A stretch of 64,000 nt of DNA from Hahella sp018986435 (GTDB lineage: Bacteria; Pseudomonadota; Gammaproteobacteria; Pseudomonadales; Oleiphilaceae), in NCBI RefSeq assembly GCF_050749805.1, contig NZ_CP192738.1, forward strand, positions 2,852,001-2,916,000, read 5' to 3'. Both the position numbers and the translations under genes were made by a program. How positions within the stretch are numbered: the first letter of the stretch is position 1; each line of letters begins with the position of its first letter. Below the pieces are notes generated by a model, which worked only from the letters and a program-made list of their open reading frames with translations, made no database searches and was not told the DNA's origin. This document shows, piece after piece, positions 8,669 through 16,694 of the stretch.

Positions 8669-9133
8669 ATGAGTGTTGCAGATAGCTTGATAGACAGGTT
8701 TGTCGCTGCATGTGGAACGCACTGCAAGCCATACATACTGATAGAGCCGATTAATGAATTCCCAGAAAGTTGGGATGAAGACGGCTTGCGTGTTTATGTT
8801 AATGGCAAGCTTCATGAAATAGGGTGCGTAGAAGTTAATTGGAAAGTCATTTCTTATAAAGAAATGTATCGGCAGCTTAGGCATATGTTAACCGTCTCAT
8901 TGGTAGGGGAGTGCCCACCTTTTTTCATGTCTAGTGAAGAAACTGTAAATTGCTTTATTGAAGACTTTCTCTCACTTGTCGACGGTGGCTGCTATCTCTC
9001 TAATGCGAGATTCGTTAATGAGAACATCGAGCACAGCAATGTTTTCAAGCGTGATGATAGATTCTCTGACTTGGCTATAGTATGGATCAGCGCTGAAAGG
9101 CTCGCCGTTATCGCACATAGAGGGTTCGATTAG
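8669..9133 (+). CDS. Hypothetical protein, 154 aa
   Basis: A small soluble protein starting at ATG 8669, with no strong ribosome binding site and no signal peptide or membrane segment. It has scattered cysteines and an aromatic-rich middle (VEVNWKVISYKEMYRQLRH). The gene and its 248-base upstream region are clearly richer in A+T than its neighbours, which suggests horizontal acquisition. I do not recognise the family; size and base composition resemble orphan immunity-type genes, but nothing proves that. Confidence 0.5.
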   Translation: MSVADSLIDRFVAACGTHCKPYILIEPINEFPESWDEDGLRVYVNGKLHEIGCVEVNWKVISYKEMYRQLRHMLTVSLVGECPPFFMSSEETVNCFIEDFLSLVDGGCYLSNARFVNENIEHSNVFKRDDRFSDLAIVWISAERLAVIAHRGFD

Positions 9134-9153
9134 TCATTGTGTATGGTTATATC

Positions 9154-9175
9154 AAAAAAGCCGCCTGGAGGCGGC
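9154..9175 (-). terminator. Rho-independent terminator of the membrane-protein gene
   Basis: A GCCGCC/GGCGGC stem (9160-9165 and 9170-9175) with a TGGA loop is followed on the minus strand by six T residues (complement of 9154-9159). It sits just after the stop of the minus-strand gene ending at 9183. Confidence 0.8.
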
Positions 9176-9182
9176 TTATGAC

Positions 9183-10106
9183 TTAGCTTTCGATGGATGA
9201 TTCAACTGTATTGGTCTGCTGAATCTTTTTCTCCAACGTGTGAAAGCTGCAGATGAGTTTTATCACGTAAACGAGGTAGGCGATGCTTAGTCCCAGCAAG
9301 ACTAGTGACAGCAGCCCCATGAAGATGACGGTCGCTTTGTCCGGATATCTGACGGTTACTGATATCAGGGTGATGAAAAGCCATCCGCACAGCAGGCTGA
9401 TGAAGACATAGCGTACCCGGTCCGCCAGCTGCGCCTCGCGAGCGTTGGCGTCGCCAAGGGCGCCTTTGACGGTTTGCGCCCAGCGGCTCAAGCTGCTGCA
9501 CAGCCAGAAAATATTGAATACCGGAATCGCCATCAACCAGGCCATGTATTTGGGCGAATGGGGGCGTTTGGATTCAGGAATCACCCGCCACTGGACGTAT
9601 GTCATCAACATCAGTGAAACCAGTGAATAAGTGGTGGCGAACAGGTAAGTGATCAGGATGTAGATCAGCTCGTCACTTGCGCCGTACATGAATGAGGACT
9701 TTTTCGAGAAAGCCAGAATGCTGGTGTATACGCTCATGACGCTGGCTGCGGCGAGGAGGGTAAGAGTAAATCCACCCAATGCCTTGGTGGAGTCTCTAAG
9801 TCTGTCCACTCTTTCCTTTTTGAAAAGCAGAAAGCCGATGAGAGTGATCATCATTCCTTGTTGAAAACCCCCGCCAATCGCTGAATACAAGCCGAAAATG
9901 AACCTGTCGTCGCTCGTATCCAAATAAAAAGTGAAGGGAAATAGCAAGTAATAAAGTGCGCTTGCAATCAAACATACCGCCAAGGCGACGACCAGCGCGC
10001 TGCTGCGGAAGTAGCGCAGTAGAATGATGGCGGCGAGGCTGTTAAAGGTAATTGGGAAAAGATTCTGCGCCAGAATATTGGCGAACTCCACGAATGTCAT
10101 ATCCAT
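9183..10106 (-). CDS. Hypothetical multi-pass membrane protein
   Basis: The start is set at ATG 10106 (MDMTFVEFANIL); an in-frame ATG at 10235 would add 43 polar residues overlapping A+T-rich sequence, and neither start has a strong ribosome binding site. The 307 residues form about eight hydrophobic segments with a short polar C-terminal tail. There is a DUF4328-like feel in the second half (WRVIPESKRPHSPKYMAWLMAIPVFNIFWL), but I cannot assign a family with confidence. It lies downstream of the two regulatory RNAs on the same strand and ends in its own terminator. Confidence 0.6.
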   Translation of the reverse strand: MDMTFVEFANILAQNLFPITFNSLAAIILLRYFRSSALVVALAVCLIASALYYLLFPFTFYLDTSDDRFIFGLYSAIGGGFQQGMMITLIGFLLFKKERVDRLRDSTKALGGFTLTLLAAASVMSVYTSILAFSKKSSFMYGASDELIYILITYLFATTYSLVSLMLMTYVQWRVIPESKRPHSPKYMAWLMAIPVFNIFWLCSSLSRWAQTVKGALGDANAREAQLADRVRYVFISLLCGWLFITLISVTVRYPDKATVIFMGLLSLVLLGLSIAYLVYVIKLICSFHTLEKKIQQTNTVESSIES

Positions 10107-10280
10107 AATGGCGGGCTTTCTATAGCTGATAGGTTTTAATGATAGCCGGCGAGGATAAAGGATAGCGTTTCCAAAATAAAATTTCGCATGCATGTCATAG
10201 AGTTGTGAAAAGAAATCGGGGCGTAGACTAATCAATGAAGAGATAAGAGTGGGGGGAGTTTAGAAAGGCGGGGTCCAGAA

Positions 10281-10309
10281 AAACAAAAAGCGCAATATCC
10301 ATATTGCGC
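10281..10309 (-). terminator. Terminator of GGA-rich sRNA A
   Basis: A perfect 9-bp stem (10290-10298 with 10301-10309) is followed on the minus strand by TTTTTGTTT. The tip of the hairpin itself carries a GGA (UAUGGAUA), a feature shared with copy B. Confidence 0.85.
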
Positions 10310-10410
10310 CTTTTCCATTTGATGCTTCCTTTTGCCGGTTCCTGCGGCTCTTTTGCTATCCTTGCTGCAGTCCTTTGCGGGCTTTCCTTGCCGCGTTTTC
10401 GCATCCGTTG
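10283..10410 (-). ncRNA. RsmX/Y/Z (CsrB)-type regulatory sRNA, copy A
   Basis: About 128 nt on the minus strand, bounded by a promoter (-10 at 10416-10421) and a Rho-independent terminator. Eight GGA motifs lie in it, mostly as AAGGA, AUGGA or CAGGA in predicted single-stranded stretches or the terminator tip. This is the hallmark of RNAs that bind and sequester CsrA/RsmA proteins. The 5' GATGC (complement of 10401-10405) can pair with a 3' GCATC (complement of 10321-10325), and the same pairing exists in copy B. A GacA-like palindrome lies 43 bp upstream of the -10. The overlapping open frame at 10232-10504 is not credible. Known for the family: titration of RsmA/CsrA after GacS/GacA activation. 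Inferred: same role here. Confidence 0.85.
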
Positions 10411-10415
10411 TGGCT

Positions 10416-10482
10416 ATATTAGCCATGGCCTGGTAGGGAGGATAGACGACATATCTGCATTGTCTGTAGGATATCTCGTACA
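10416..10482 (-). promoter_or_regulatory. Promoter of sRNA A with GacA-type upstream site
   Basis: The palindrome TGTAGGATATCTCGTACA (10465-10482) matches the GacA upstream activating sequence TGTAAG-N6-CTTACA at 10 of 12 defined positions. The -10 TAATAT lies at 10421-10416 on the minus strand. The gap between the two is 43 bp, identical to copy B and close to the spacing known for Pseudomonas rsm genes. Confidence 0.8.
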
Positions 10483-10596
10483 CCCTGGCGTCCCGCCTGT
10501 TCATCCCTCAATCCTTCATCCCATCCAGCCTCGGTGTCCGTACCTGCTGTTGTCTGACTCCATTCAGTCGACGCGTCCGAGCGTTCGTGCTCCACA

Positions 10597-10629
10597 AAGA
10601 AAAAGACGCAACGTTCCATGCTGCGTCTT
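10597..10629 (-). terminator. Terminator of GGA-rich sRNA B
   Basis: An 8-bp stem (10603-10610 with 10622-10629) whose loop includes AUGGAAC is followed on the minus strand by TTCTTT after the stem Ts. The sequence differs from the copy A terminator while the architecture is kept. Confidence 0.83.
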
Positions 10630-10727
10630 CCGTGTCAGATGCTTCCCTTGATGCCTATTTCCGTCGGCTTTGGTCGTCCTTGTTGCTTCCTTGCTTCATG
10701 TCCTTATGTGTCAGCGCATCCTCTTGG
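10597..10727 (-). ncRNA. RsmX/Y/Z (CsrB)-type regulatory sRNA, copy B
   Basis: About 130 nt on the minus strand, upstream of and parallel to copy A. It carries eight GGA motifs, including a run of AAGGA units (AUAAGGACAU, GCAAGGAAGC, ACAAGGACGA). It shares GGATGCG near the 5' end and GGAAGCATC before the terminator with copy A, but is otherwise diverged. The likely transcription start (around 10726-10728) is about 7 bases after the -10 TAATAT. GATGC (complement of 10716-10720) and GCATC (complement of 10638-10642) can close the same long-range stem as in copy A. Best explained as a diverged tandem duplicate, giving two RsmA/CsrA-sequestering RNAs. Confidence 0.85.
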
Positions 10728-10732
10728 TGCCT

Positions 10733-10799
10733 ATATTAGGATGGGGAGGGGTAGGAAAATAGACGCGATGTCTGCATTGCGTGTGAGATATTTCCTACA
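10733..10799 (-). promoter_or_regulatory. Promoter of sRNA B with GacA-type upstream site
   Basis: TGTGAGATATTTCCTACA (10782-10799) matches the GacA palindrome at 10 of 12 positions and abuts the narX stop codon without a gap. The -10 TAATAT is at 10738-10733 on the minus strand, again 43 bp from the palindrome. Confidence 0.8.
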
Positions 10800-12662
10800 T
10801 TATTCGGCATATGAGATTCTGCGCTCCTGCACGTAGCTGGGAGTAAAGCTGAAAAGCACGCCGGTGCCGCCCTCCGGCATGCGTTGAATAGACAACTCTC
10901 CGTGCAGGTTGCGGGTGCGCTCGCGCATGATGGCGAGGCCATAGTGGTTGAGCTTCTCTGGGTCCTCGGGAATGCCGACGCCATTGTCAGTGATAGCTAA
11001 AGTGACTTTTTTCATCGGGTCCGAATGCAACGACACCATGACCAGGTTGCCTTGAGAATGACGGACGGCGTTCTGCAGCGCCTCCCGCGTTATTTGCAGC
11101 AAATGAATTTCTTCGTTGGGGGAAAAGGGAATATCTTCCACCCGATAATCCAGCACGATTTTGACATTCGTGCTCTGCTCAGTCAGTTGCTCCACGGTAT
11201 GTAAAATCGCCGCATGCAGGCCTTTTTCGGAAATGCTCAGGCGGAATGTGGTGAGCAGCTCGCGTAGCTGTCGATAGGCGGAGGTGATGCCTTCCTTCAG
11301 TTCTGTGGTAATGCCGTCAATCTGTTCGTCTTCCACCTGTTTGGATTGCAAGGCGCGGGTCAGGCGCGCCACCTGTATCTTTAGATATGAGAGGCTTTGC
11401 GCCAAGGAGTCGTGCAGTTCCCGGGCGATAACGTTGCGTTCGTTCATCAGAGACACCCGACGTTCCTGATCTCCCTGATTTTTCAGACTAAGAGCAACGG
11501 CGACCTGATCAGAGAAGGATTGCAATAATTGATGCTGCCAGCCTTCCAAAAACTGGCTGTTGTGCAGAGAGCAGACGATGACGCCATATTGCACGCCTTC
11601 CTTGATCAGTGGGTAACGTACCTGCACCTCGTCATTGTCCCGGCACACCTGGGCTTTCTCCACCATGCACTTTTCGCATTCCTGACGCTGACAGGTCGAA
11701 GGCAACTCCATCATGTAATCGTTGCGGATGTGCTCATAGGGAATCACCGCTTCGGGCGTTTTCAGGCACAGTTCGACGCCGCCGACGGCGGTAATGGTGG
11801 TGAGTTCCTCCAGCCAGGCCTGAAAATCAATATTTTCATGGGTTTTCTCGCTGACTTCCCGGGCCAGATGATAGAGAAAGTTCAAGGAATCATTGCTGCG
11901 CTTCAGTGCCTGGGTTTTGTTTTTGACTCGCGTCTCCAGCGACTCGTACATCTCCGATAACGCATCGCTCATCTGATTGAACGTCTCCGCCAGCAGCCCC
12001 AGCTCGTCGTCGTTTTTCACTTCAAGACGATCACTGAAATCGCCGCGGGCGATTTTGCGGGCGTTTTGCGTCAGGCTGCGTAAGGGCAGCTCGACATGAT
12101 GATGGAGAATGAGCAGAGAGAAACTGACCAGGGCGAAGGTGAGAAAGAGGGCGCTGATTTGTATCAGACGCAGGTTTTCGATGCGATTCTCTGCGCGAAT
12201 CTGATAGAGCTGCACCAGGTTGTCTATCTCATCAACAAACTTGTCGATCTTCTCGCCCAACTGGTCCGCAATGCGGCGGTCTGGGTTGCGGGCGTAGGTG
12301 GCGATAAAGCCGCTGACGTCTTTTTCCCATCGCTCTCGCACCTGCAGAAACTGATGGTGCAGTTCCGAGGACTCATCTTTCATGGCTTCCGCCACCAGCA
12401 CGGGATTTTCGATGCGGTCAGCAAACTGGCGGGTCAGCGCTGCTACGAAATCCGCGGAGGGCGCATCCAGGGTCAGCAGTCGCGCCTGCATGCGGTAGCT
12501 CTGCATGCGCAGCGAGCCGGCGATATTTACCGCCTCCGCGTCTTTTTCCGCCGACTCGGAGATAAAGAATGACGCCAGCATGGTGATCATCGCCAGTGAC
12601 ACCATGGCGATCATCAACGCGCCCATTCGGAAGATCAGGGATTTCTGGAATCGCGCAATCAT
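10800..12662 (-). CDS. narX: Nitrate/nitrite sensor histidine kinase NarX
   Basis: A 620-residue NarX/NarQ-type kinase. TM1 (about 11-33) and TM2 (about 168-188) flank a periplasmic domain that begins with the nitrate-binding P-box (AGSLRMQSYRM, residues 48-58). HAMP (190-240) and a coiled coil follow, then a GAF-like central module with a cysteine cluster (CQRQECEKCMVEKAQVC, 324-340) as in NarX. The HPK7 dimerisation helix has phospho-acceptor His417 (ARELHDSLAQSLSYL), and the ATPase has N-box (REALQNAVRHS) and G-box (DNGVGIPEDP). It should phosphorylate NarL encoded at 2147-2785. It is divergent from narGHJI and followed on its own strand by the two GGA-rich sRNAs. Confidence 0.9.
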   Translation of the reverse strand: MIARFQKSLIFRMGALMIAMVSLAMITMLASFFISESAEKDAEAVNIAGSLRMQSYRMQARLLTLDAPSADFVAALTRQFADRIENPVLVAEAMKDESSELHHQFLQVRERWEKDVSGFIATYARNPDRRIADQLGEKIDKFVDEIDNLVQLYQIRAENRIENLRLIQISALFLTFALVSFSLLILHHHVELPLRSLTQNARKIARGDFSDRLEVKNDDELGLLAETFNQMSDALSEMYESLETRVKNKTQALKRSNDSLNFLYHLAREVSEKTHENIDFQAWLEELTTITAVGGVELCLKTPEAVIPYEHIRNDYMMELPSTCQRQECEKCMVEKAQVCRDNDEVQVRYPLIKEGVQYGVIVCSLHNSQFLEGWQHQLLQSFSDQVAVALSLKNQGDQERRVSLMNERNVIARELHDSLAQSLSYLKIQVARLTRALQSKQVEDEQIDGITTELKEGITSAYRQLRELLTTFRLSISEKGLHAAILHTVEQLTEQSTNVKIVLDYRVEDIPFSPNEEIHLLQITREALQNAVRHSQGNLVMVSLHSDPMKKVTLAITDNGVGIPEDPEKLNHYGLAIMRERTRNLHGELSIQRMPEGGTGVLFSFTPSYVQERRISYAE

Positions 12663-12783
12663 CGTTTCGAACTCCTTCCAGGGGGGAGTACTACCAAAGA
12701 ACCGAGACCTGTCGTTAGCTCAGCCAATCTATGCATCCAATGTATAACTTATTGAAAAATATGAACAACGCTTTTTTCGCCTC

Positions 12784-12799
12784 TACCCCCTAAGAGGTA
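12784..12799. promoter_or_regulatory. NarL 7-2-7 site upstream of narG
   Basis: TACCCCC-TA-AGAGGTA is an inverted heptamer pair with two-base spacing. It lies about 53 bp upstream of the FNR box centre, in the narX/narG divergent region. Confidence 0.65.
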
Positions 12800-12837
12800 T
12801 GCGCCAGAGTATGCTGACGCGTCCCCAAAAAACCGCT

Positions 12838-12878
12838 TTGATTTGCATCAATTATAGTCCCCCGGGCTCTCCTAGAAT
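12838..12878 (+). promoter_or_regulatory. narG promoter: perfect FNR box and -10
   Basis: TTGATTTGCATCAA (12838-12851) is a perfect FNR/ANR palindrome. TAGAAT at 12873-12878 is a good -10; the expected start near 12886 places the FNR centre at about -41.5, the class II position. This leaves a 70-base leader before narG. Confidence 0.85.
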
Positions 12879-12955
12879 GAATTTGAAATTAAAAAACGAC
12901 CTGTCTCTAACGCTGTGCTCCATGCTTCGAAGCAGGTTCTGATGAGGAGTCCGAC

Positions 12956-15900
12956 ATGAGCCATTTTCTGGATAGACTGCAGTTTTTCAAACGCAAAGGA
13001 GAGACTTTCGCGGATGGACACGGCGCCACCACCAAAGACGATCGTAGTTGGGAGGACGGTTATCGCCGTCGTTGGCAGCACGATAAAATCGTGCGCTCCA
13101 CCCATGGAGTCAATTGCACCGGGTCCTGTAGCTGGAAGATCTACGTCAAAGATGGTCTGGTGACCTGGGAAACCCAGCAGACCGACTATCCTCGCACGCG
13201 TCCGGACCTCCCCAATCATGAGCCCAGAGGGTGCCCGCGAGGCGCCAGTTATTCCTGGTACATCTACAGCGCCAACCGGCTCAAGTATCCCAAAGTCAGA
13301 CAAAGCCTGATCAAACTGTGGCGCGAAGCGAAGCAAAGGCACGATGACCCCGTCGACGCCTGGGAGAGCATTGTTGAAGATCCGGTTAAGGCCAAGTCCT
13401 ACAAGCAGCGCCGTGGCCTGGGCGGATTCGTGCGCAGTTCATGGAATGAGGTTAACGAGATTATCGCCGCCGCCAACGTCTATACCGCGAAGCGTTATGG
13501 GCCAGACCGTATCTCCGGGTTTTCACCGATTCCCGCCATGTCCATGGTGTCCTACGCCGCCGGCTCCCGCTATCTGTCACTGATTGGCGGCAACTGCCTG
13601 AGCTTCTATGACTGGTATTGCGACTTGCCGCCAGCGTCTCCGCAAATCTGGGGCGAGCAGACGGACGTACCGGAGGCGGCGGACTGGTACAACTCCAACT
13701 ACATCATCGCCTGGGGCTCCAATGTGCCGCAGACCCGTACTCCGGACGCGCACTTCCTGACAGAAGTGCGTTACAAAGGAACCAAGACCTGCGTCATCAC
13801 TTCGGACTATTCCGAGTGCTCCAAATTCGGCGATACCTGGCTGGCGCCCAAACAGGGAACTGACTCCGCGCTGGCCATGGCGTTTGGCCATGTGATTCTG
13901 AAAGACTTTCACGTTGATAATCCCAGTGAATATTTCACTGACTACGTGCGCCGTTACACCGACATGCCCATGCTGGTCATGCTGCAAGAGCACGAAGGCC
14001 GTTACATTCAAGGTCGTTTCCTGCGCGCTTCTGACCTGTCCGGCAATCTGGGGCAGGACAACAATCCAGAATGGAAAACCATCGCGGTTAATGAAGCTAC
14101 CGGCGAGCTGGTCTCACCCACCGGCTCTGTGGGGTATCGCTGGGGCGAGCAGGGAAAATGGAACATCCAGCAACTGGATGGGAAGTCCGGCGCGGAAGTG
14201 AAACTGGCGCTGAGTCTGAAAAATATCAGCGATGAAATCGCGCCAGTGGCGTTTCCCTATTTTGGCGGGCAGGAGCACGAATATGACTACTTCCAGCACA
14301 CCGATCACGATGAACTGCTGATCCGTAAAGTGCCGGTGAAGCACGTGCAACTGGCGGACGGCTCCATGGTAAAAGTGGCCTGCGTATTCGATCTGACCGT
14401 GGCGAACTACGGCGTGGACAATGGCTATGACGACCCAGCCTGCGCCAAGGATTACTCCGACGATATTCCCTACACGCCGGCCTGGCAGGAAAAAATCACT
14501 GGCGTTCCGCAGGCGGACGTGATCCGCGTGGCGCGTGAGTTCGCCCGCAATGCGGATAAAACCCATGGCCGCTCTATGGTCATTGTCGGGGCTGCGCTGA
14601 ACCACTGGTATCACATGGATATGAACTACCGGGGGCTGATCAACATGCTGATGCTGTGCGGTTGCGTCGGCCAAAGCGGCGGCGGTTGGGCGCATTATGT
14701 GGGGCAGGAGAAGCTGCGTCCCCAGTGCGGCTGGCTGCCTCTGGCGTTTGGGTTGGATTGGCAACGTCCGCCCCGGCAGATGAACGGCACCTCCTTCTTT
14801 TATAACCATGCCGACCAATGGCGCTATGAAAAACTGCAGATGACGGAAGTGGTGTCACCCCTCGCGGACAAAGGCAAATGGAGCGCCTCCATCATTGATT
14901 ACAACACCCGCGCCGAGCGTATGGGGTGGCTGCCGTCTGCGCCGCAGCTGGGTATGAACCCGCTGATGCTGACCAAAGAAGCGGCGGTGGAGGGCATGGA
15001 CCCGAAAGATTACGCCGTAAAACTGTTGAAAGAAGGCCAGCTGAAATTCGCCTGTGAGGACCCGGATAACCCGCAGAATTATCCCCGCAATATGTTTATC
15101 TGGCGCAGCAACCTGCTGGGTTCCTCCGGCAAAGGCCATGAATACATGCTGCGTCATCTGTTAGGGACCAAGCATGGTCTGCTGGGCAAAGATCTCGGGG
15201 AAATGGGGGAAACCAAGCCGGACGACGTGACCTGGCGCGACGAAGCGCCGGAAGGCAAGGTGGATCTGCTGGTGACGCTGGACTTCCGCATGTCCACCAC
15301 CTGTCTGTATTCCGACATTGTGTTGCCCACGGCGACCTGGTACGAAAAGGACGATCTGAATACCTCAGATATGCATCCTTTCATTCATCCTCTGTCCAAA
15401 GCGGTGGACCCGGTGTGGGAAGCGCGCAGCGACTGGGACATCTTCAAAGGCATCGCCAAGCAGTTCTCCAAGGCGGCGCAAGGTCACCTGGGTGTGGAAA
15501 AAGACTTGGTGACCGTGCCGATTCTGCACGACACCCCGGCGGAAATCGCTCAGCCGTTTGGCGTCAAACACTGGTGGAAAGGCGAGTGCGACCTGATACC
15601 CGGCAAGACGGCCCCCAACATGGTCGTGGTGGAGCGGGACTACCCCAACACCTATAACCGTTTCACCTCAGTCGGCCCACTGCTGGACACACTGGGGAAC
15701 GGCGGCAAAGGCATCAACTGGGATACCAAAGAGGAAGTGGCGTTTCTCGCCAAACTGAACCTGACTCACGACGAAGACAGCGCCCGCGGCGGTCGTCCCA
15801 AAATCGAAAGCGCCATCGACGCGGCGGAAGTGATTCTGTCCCTGGCGCCGGAGACCAACGGCCATGTGGCGGTGAAAGCCTGGGAAGCATTGGGGCGCGC

Positions 15901-16681
15901 CACTGGTCTCGATCACACCCACTTGGCGCGGCCGAAAGAGGAAGAAAAAATCCGCTTCCGCGACATCGTGGCGCAACCCCGCAAGATTATTTCCTCTCCT
16001 ACCTGGTCTGGGCTGGAGGATGAACATGTGAGCTATAACGCAGGCTACACCAACGTCCATGAGCTGATTCCCTGGCGCACCATCACCGGACGTCAGCAGT
16101 TCTATCAGGACCATGAATGGATGCGCGACTTCGGCGAAACCATGTGCGTTTACAAGCCGCCGATCAACCTGAAAACCACCTCGCCGGTGATGAACAGCAA
16201 ACCCAACGGCAACAAGGAGATCCTGCTCAACTGGATTACGCCGCACCAGAAATGGGGTATTCACAGCACCTATTCGGACAACCTGTTAATGCTGACTTTG
16301 TCCCGGGGCGGCCCCATCGTGTGGATGAGCGAAACCGACGCCAAGAAGGCCGGCCTGGAGGATAACGACTGGATAGAAGTGTTCAACGTCAATGGCTCCA
16401 TCGCTGCGAGGGCGGTGGTGTCGCAGCGGGTGCCGGAAGGCATGGCGATGATGTATCACGCGCAGGAGCGGATCATCAACACGCCCGGAGCGGAGATGAC
16501 TCAAACCCGGGGCGGCATTCACAACTCCGTGACCCGCGCGGTCATGAAGCCGACTCATATGATCGGCGGCTACGCGCAGCAGTCATACGGCTTTAACTAC
16601 TACGGCACCGTCGGCTGCAACCGCGATGAGTTCGTCATCGTACGCAAAATGAATAATGTTGACTGGCTAGATACAGAGTGA
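12956..16681 (+). CDS. narG: Respiratory nitrate reductase alpha subunit NarG
   Basis: This 1241-residue molybdopterin (bis-MGD) enzyme reduces nitrate to nitrite on the cytoplasmic face of the inner membrane. The FS0 [4Fe-4S] ligands are visible as His50, Cys54, Cys58 and Cys93 (HGVNCTGSC and RGCPRG). The molybdenum ligand region NCLSFYDWYCDLPPASP places the expected Asp at residue 223. The length matches the E. coli protein closely. The N-terminus lacks a cleavable Tat signal but keeps the short vestigial leader typical of NarG. It heads narGHJI-ppiC and is controlled by the FNR and NarL sites just upstream. Confidence 0.97.
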   Translation: MSHFLDRLQFFKRKGETFADGHGATTKDDRSWEDGYRRRWQHDKIVRSTHGVNCTGSCSWKIYVKDGLVTWETQQTDYPRTRPDLPNHEPRGCPRGASYSWYIYSANRLKYPKVRQSLIKLWREAKQRHDDPVDAWESIVEDPVKAKSYKQRRGLGGFVRSSWNEVNEIIAAANVYTAKRYGPDRISGFSPIPAMSMVSYAAGSRYLSLIGGNCLSFYDWYCDLPPASPQIWGEQTDVPEAADWYNSNYIIAWGSNVPQTRTPDAHFLTEVRYKGTKTCVITSDYSECSKFGDTWLAPKQGTDSALAMAFGHVILKDFHVDNPSEYFTDYVRRYTDMPMLVMLQEHEGRYIQGRFLRASDLSGNLGQDNNPEWKTIAVNEATGELVSPTGSVGYRWGEQGKWNIQQLDGKSGAEVKLALSLKNISDEIAPVAFPYFGGQEHEYDYFQHTDHDELLIRKVPVKHVQLADGSMVKVACVFDLTVANYGVDNGYDDPACAKDYSDDIPYTPAWQEKITGVPQADVIRVAREFARNADKTHGRSMVIVGAALNHWYHMDMNYRGLINMLMLCGCVGQSGGGWAHYVGQEKLRPQCGWLPLAFGLDWQRPPRQMNGTSFFYNHADQWRYEKLQMTEVVSPLADKGKWSASIIDYNTRAERMGWLPSAPQLGMNPLMLTKEAAVEGMDPKDYAVKLLKEGQLKFACEDPDNPQNYPRNMFIWRSNLLGSSGKGHEYMLRHLLGTKHGLLGKDLGEMGETKPDDVTWRDEAPEGKVDLLVTLDFRMSTTCLYSDIVLPTATWYEKDDLNTSDMHPFIHPLSKAVDPVWEARSDWDIFKGIAKQFSKAAQGHLGVEKDLVTVPILHDTPAEIAQPFGVKHWWKGECDLIPGKTAPNMVVVERDYPNTYNRFTSVGPLLDTLGNGGKGINWDTKEEVAFLAKLNLTHDEDSARGGRPKIESAIDAAEVILSLAPETNGHVAVKAWEALGRATGLDHTHLARPKEEEKIRFRDIVAQPRKIISSPTWSGLEDEHVSYNAGYTNVHELIPWRTITGRQQFYQDHEWMRDFGETMCVYKPPINLKTTSPVMNSKPNGNKEILLNWITPHQKWGIHSTYSDNLLMLTLSRGGPIVWMSETDAKKAGLEDNDWIEVFNVNGSIAARAVVSQRVPEGMAMMYHAQERIINTPGAEMTQTRGGIHNSVTRAVMKPTHMIGGYAQQSYGFNYYGTVGCNRDEFVIVRKMNNVDWLDTE

Positions 16682-16694
16682 TTGGAGACAGATT

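Noticed and set aside
10232..10504. Open frame of 90 codons on the minus strand
   Set aside because: It covers sRNA A, its terminator and its GacA-like promoter, has no ribosome binding site, and its Lys/Gly/Arg-rich product reflects the AAGGA repeats of the RNA.
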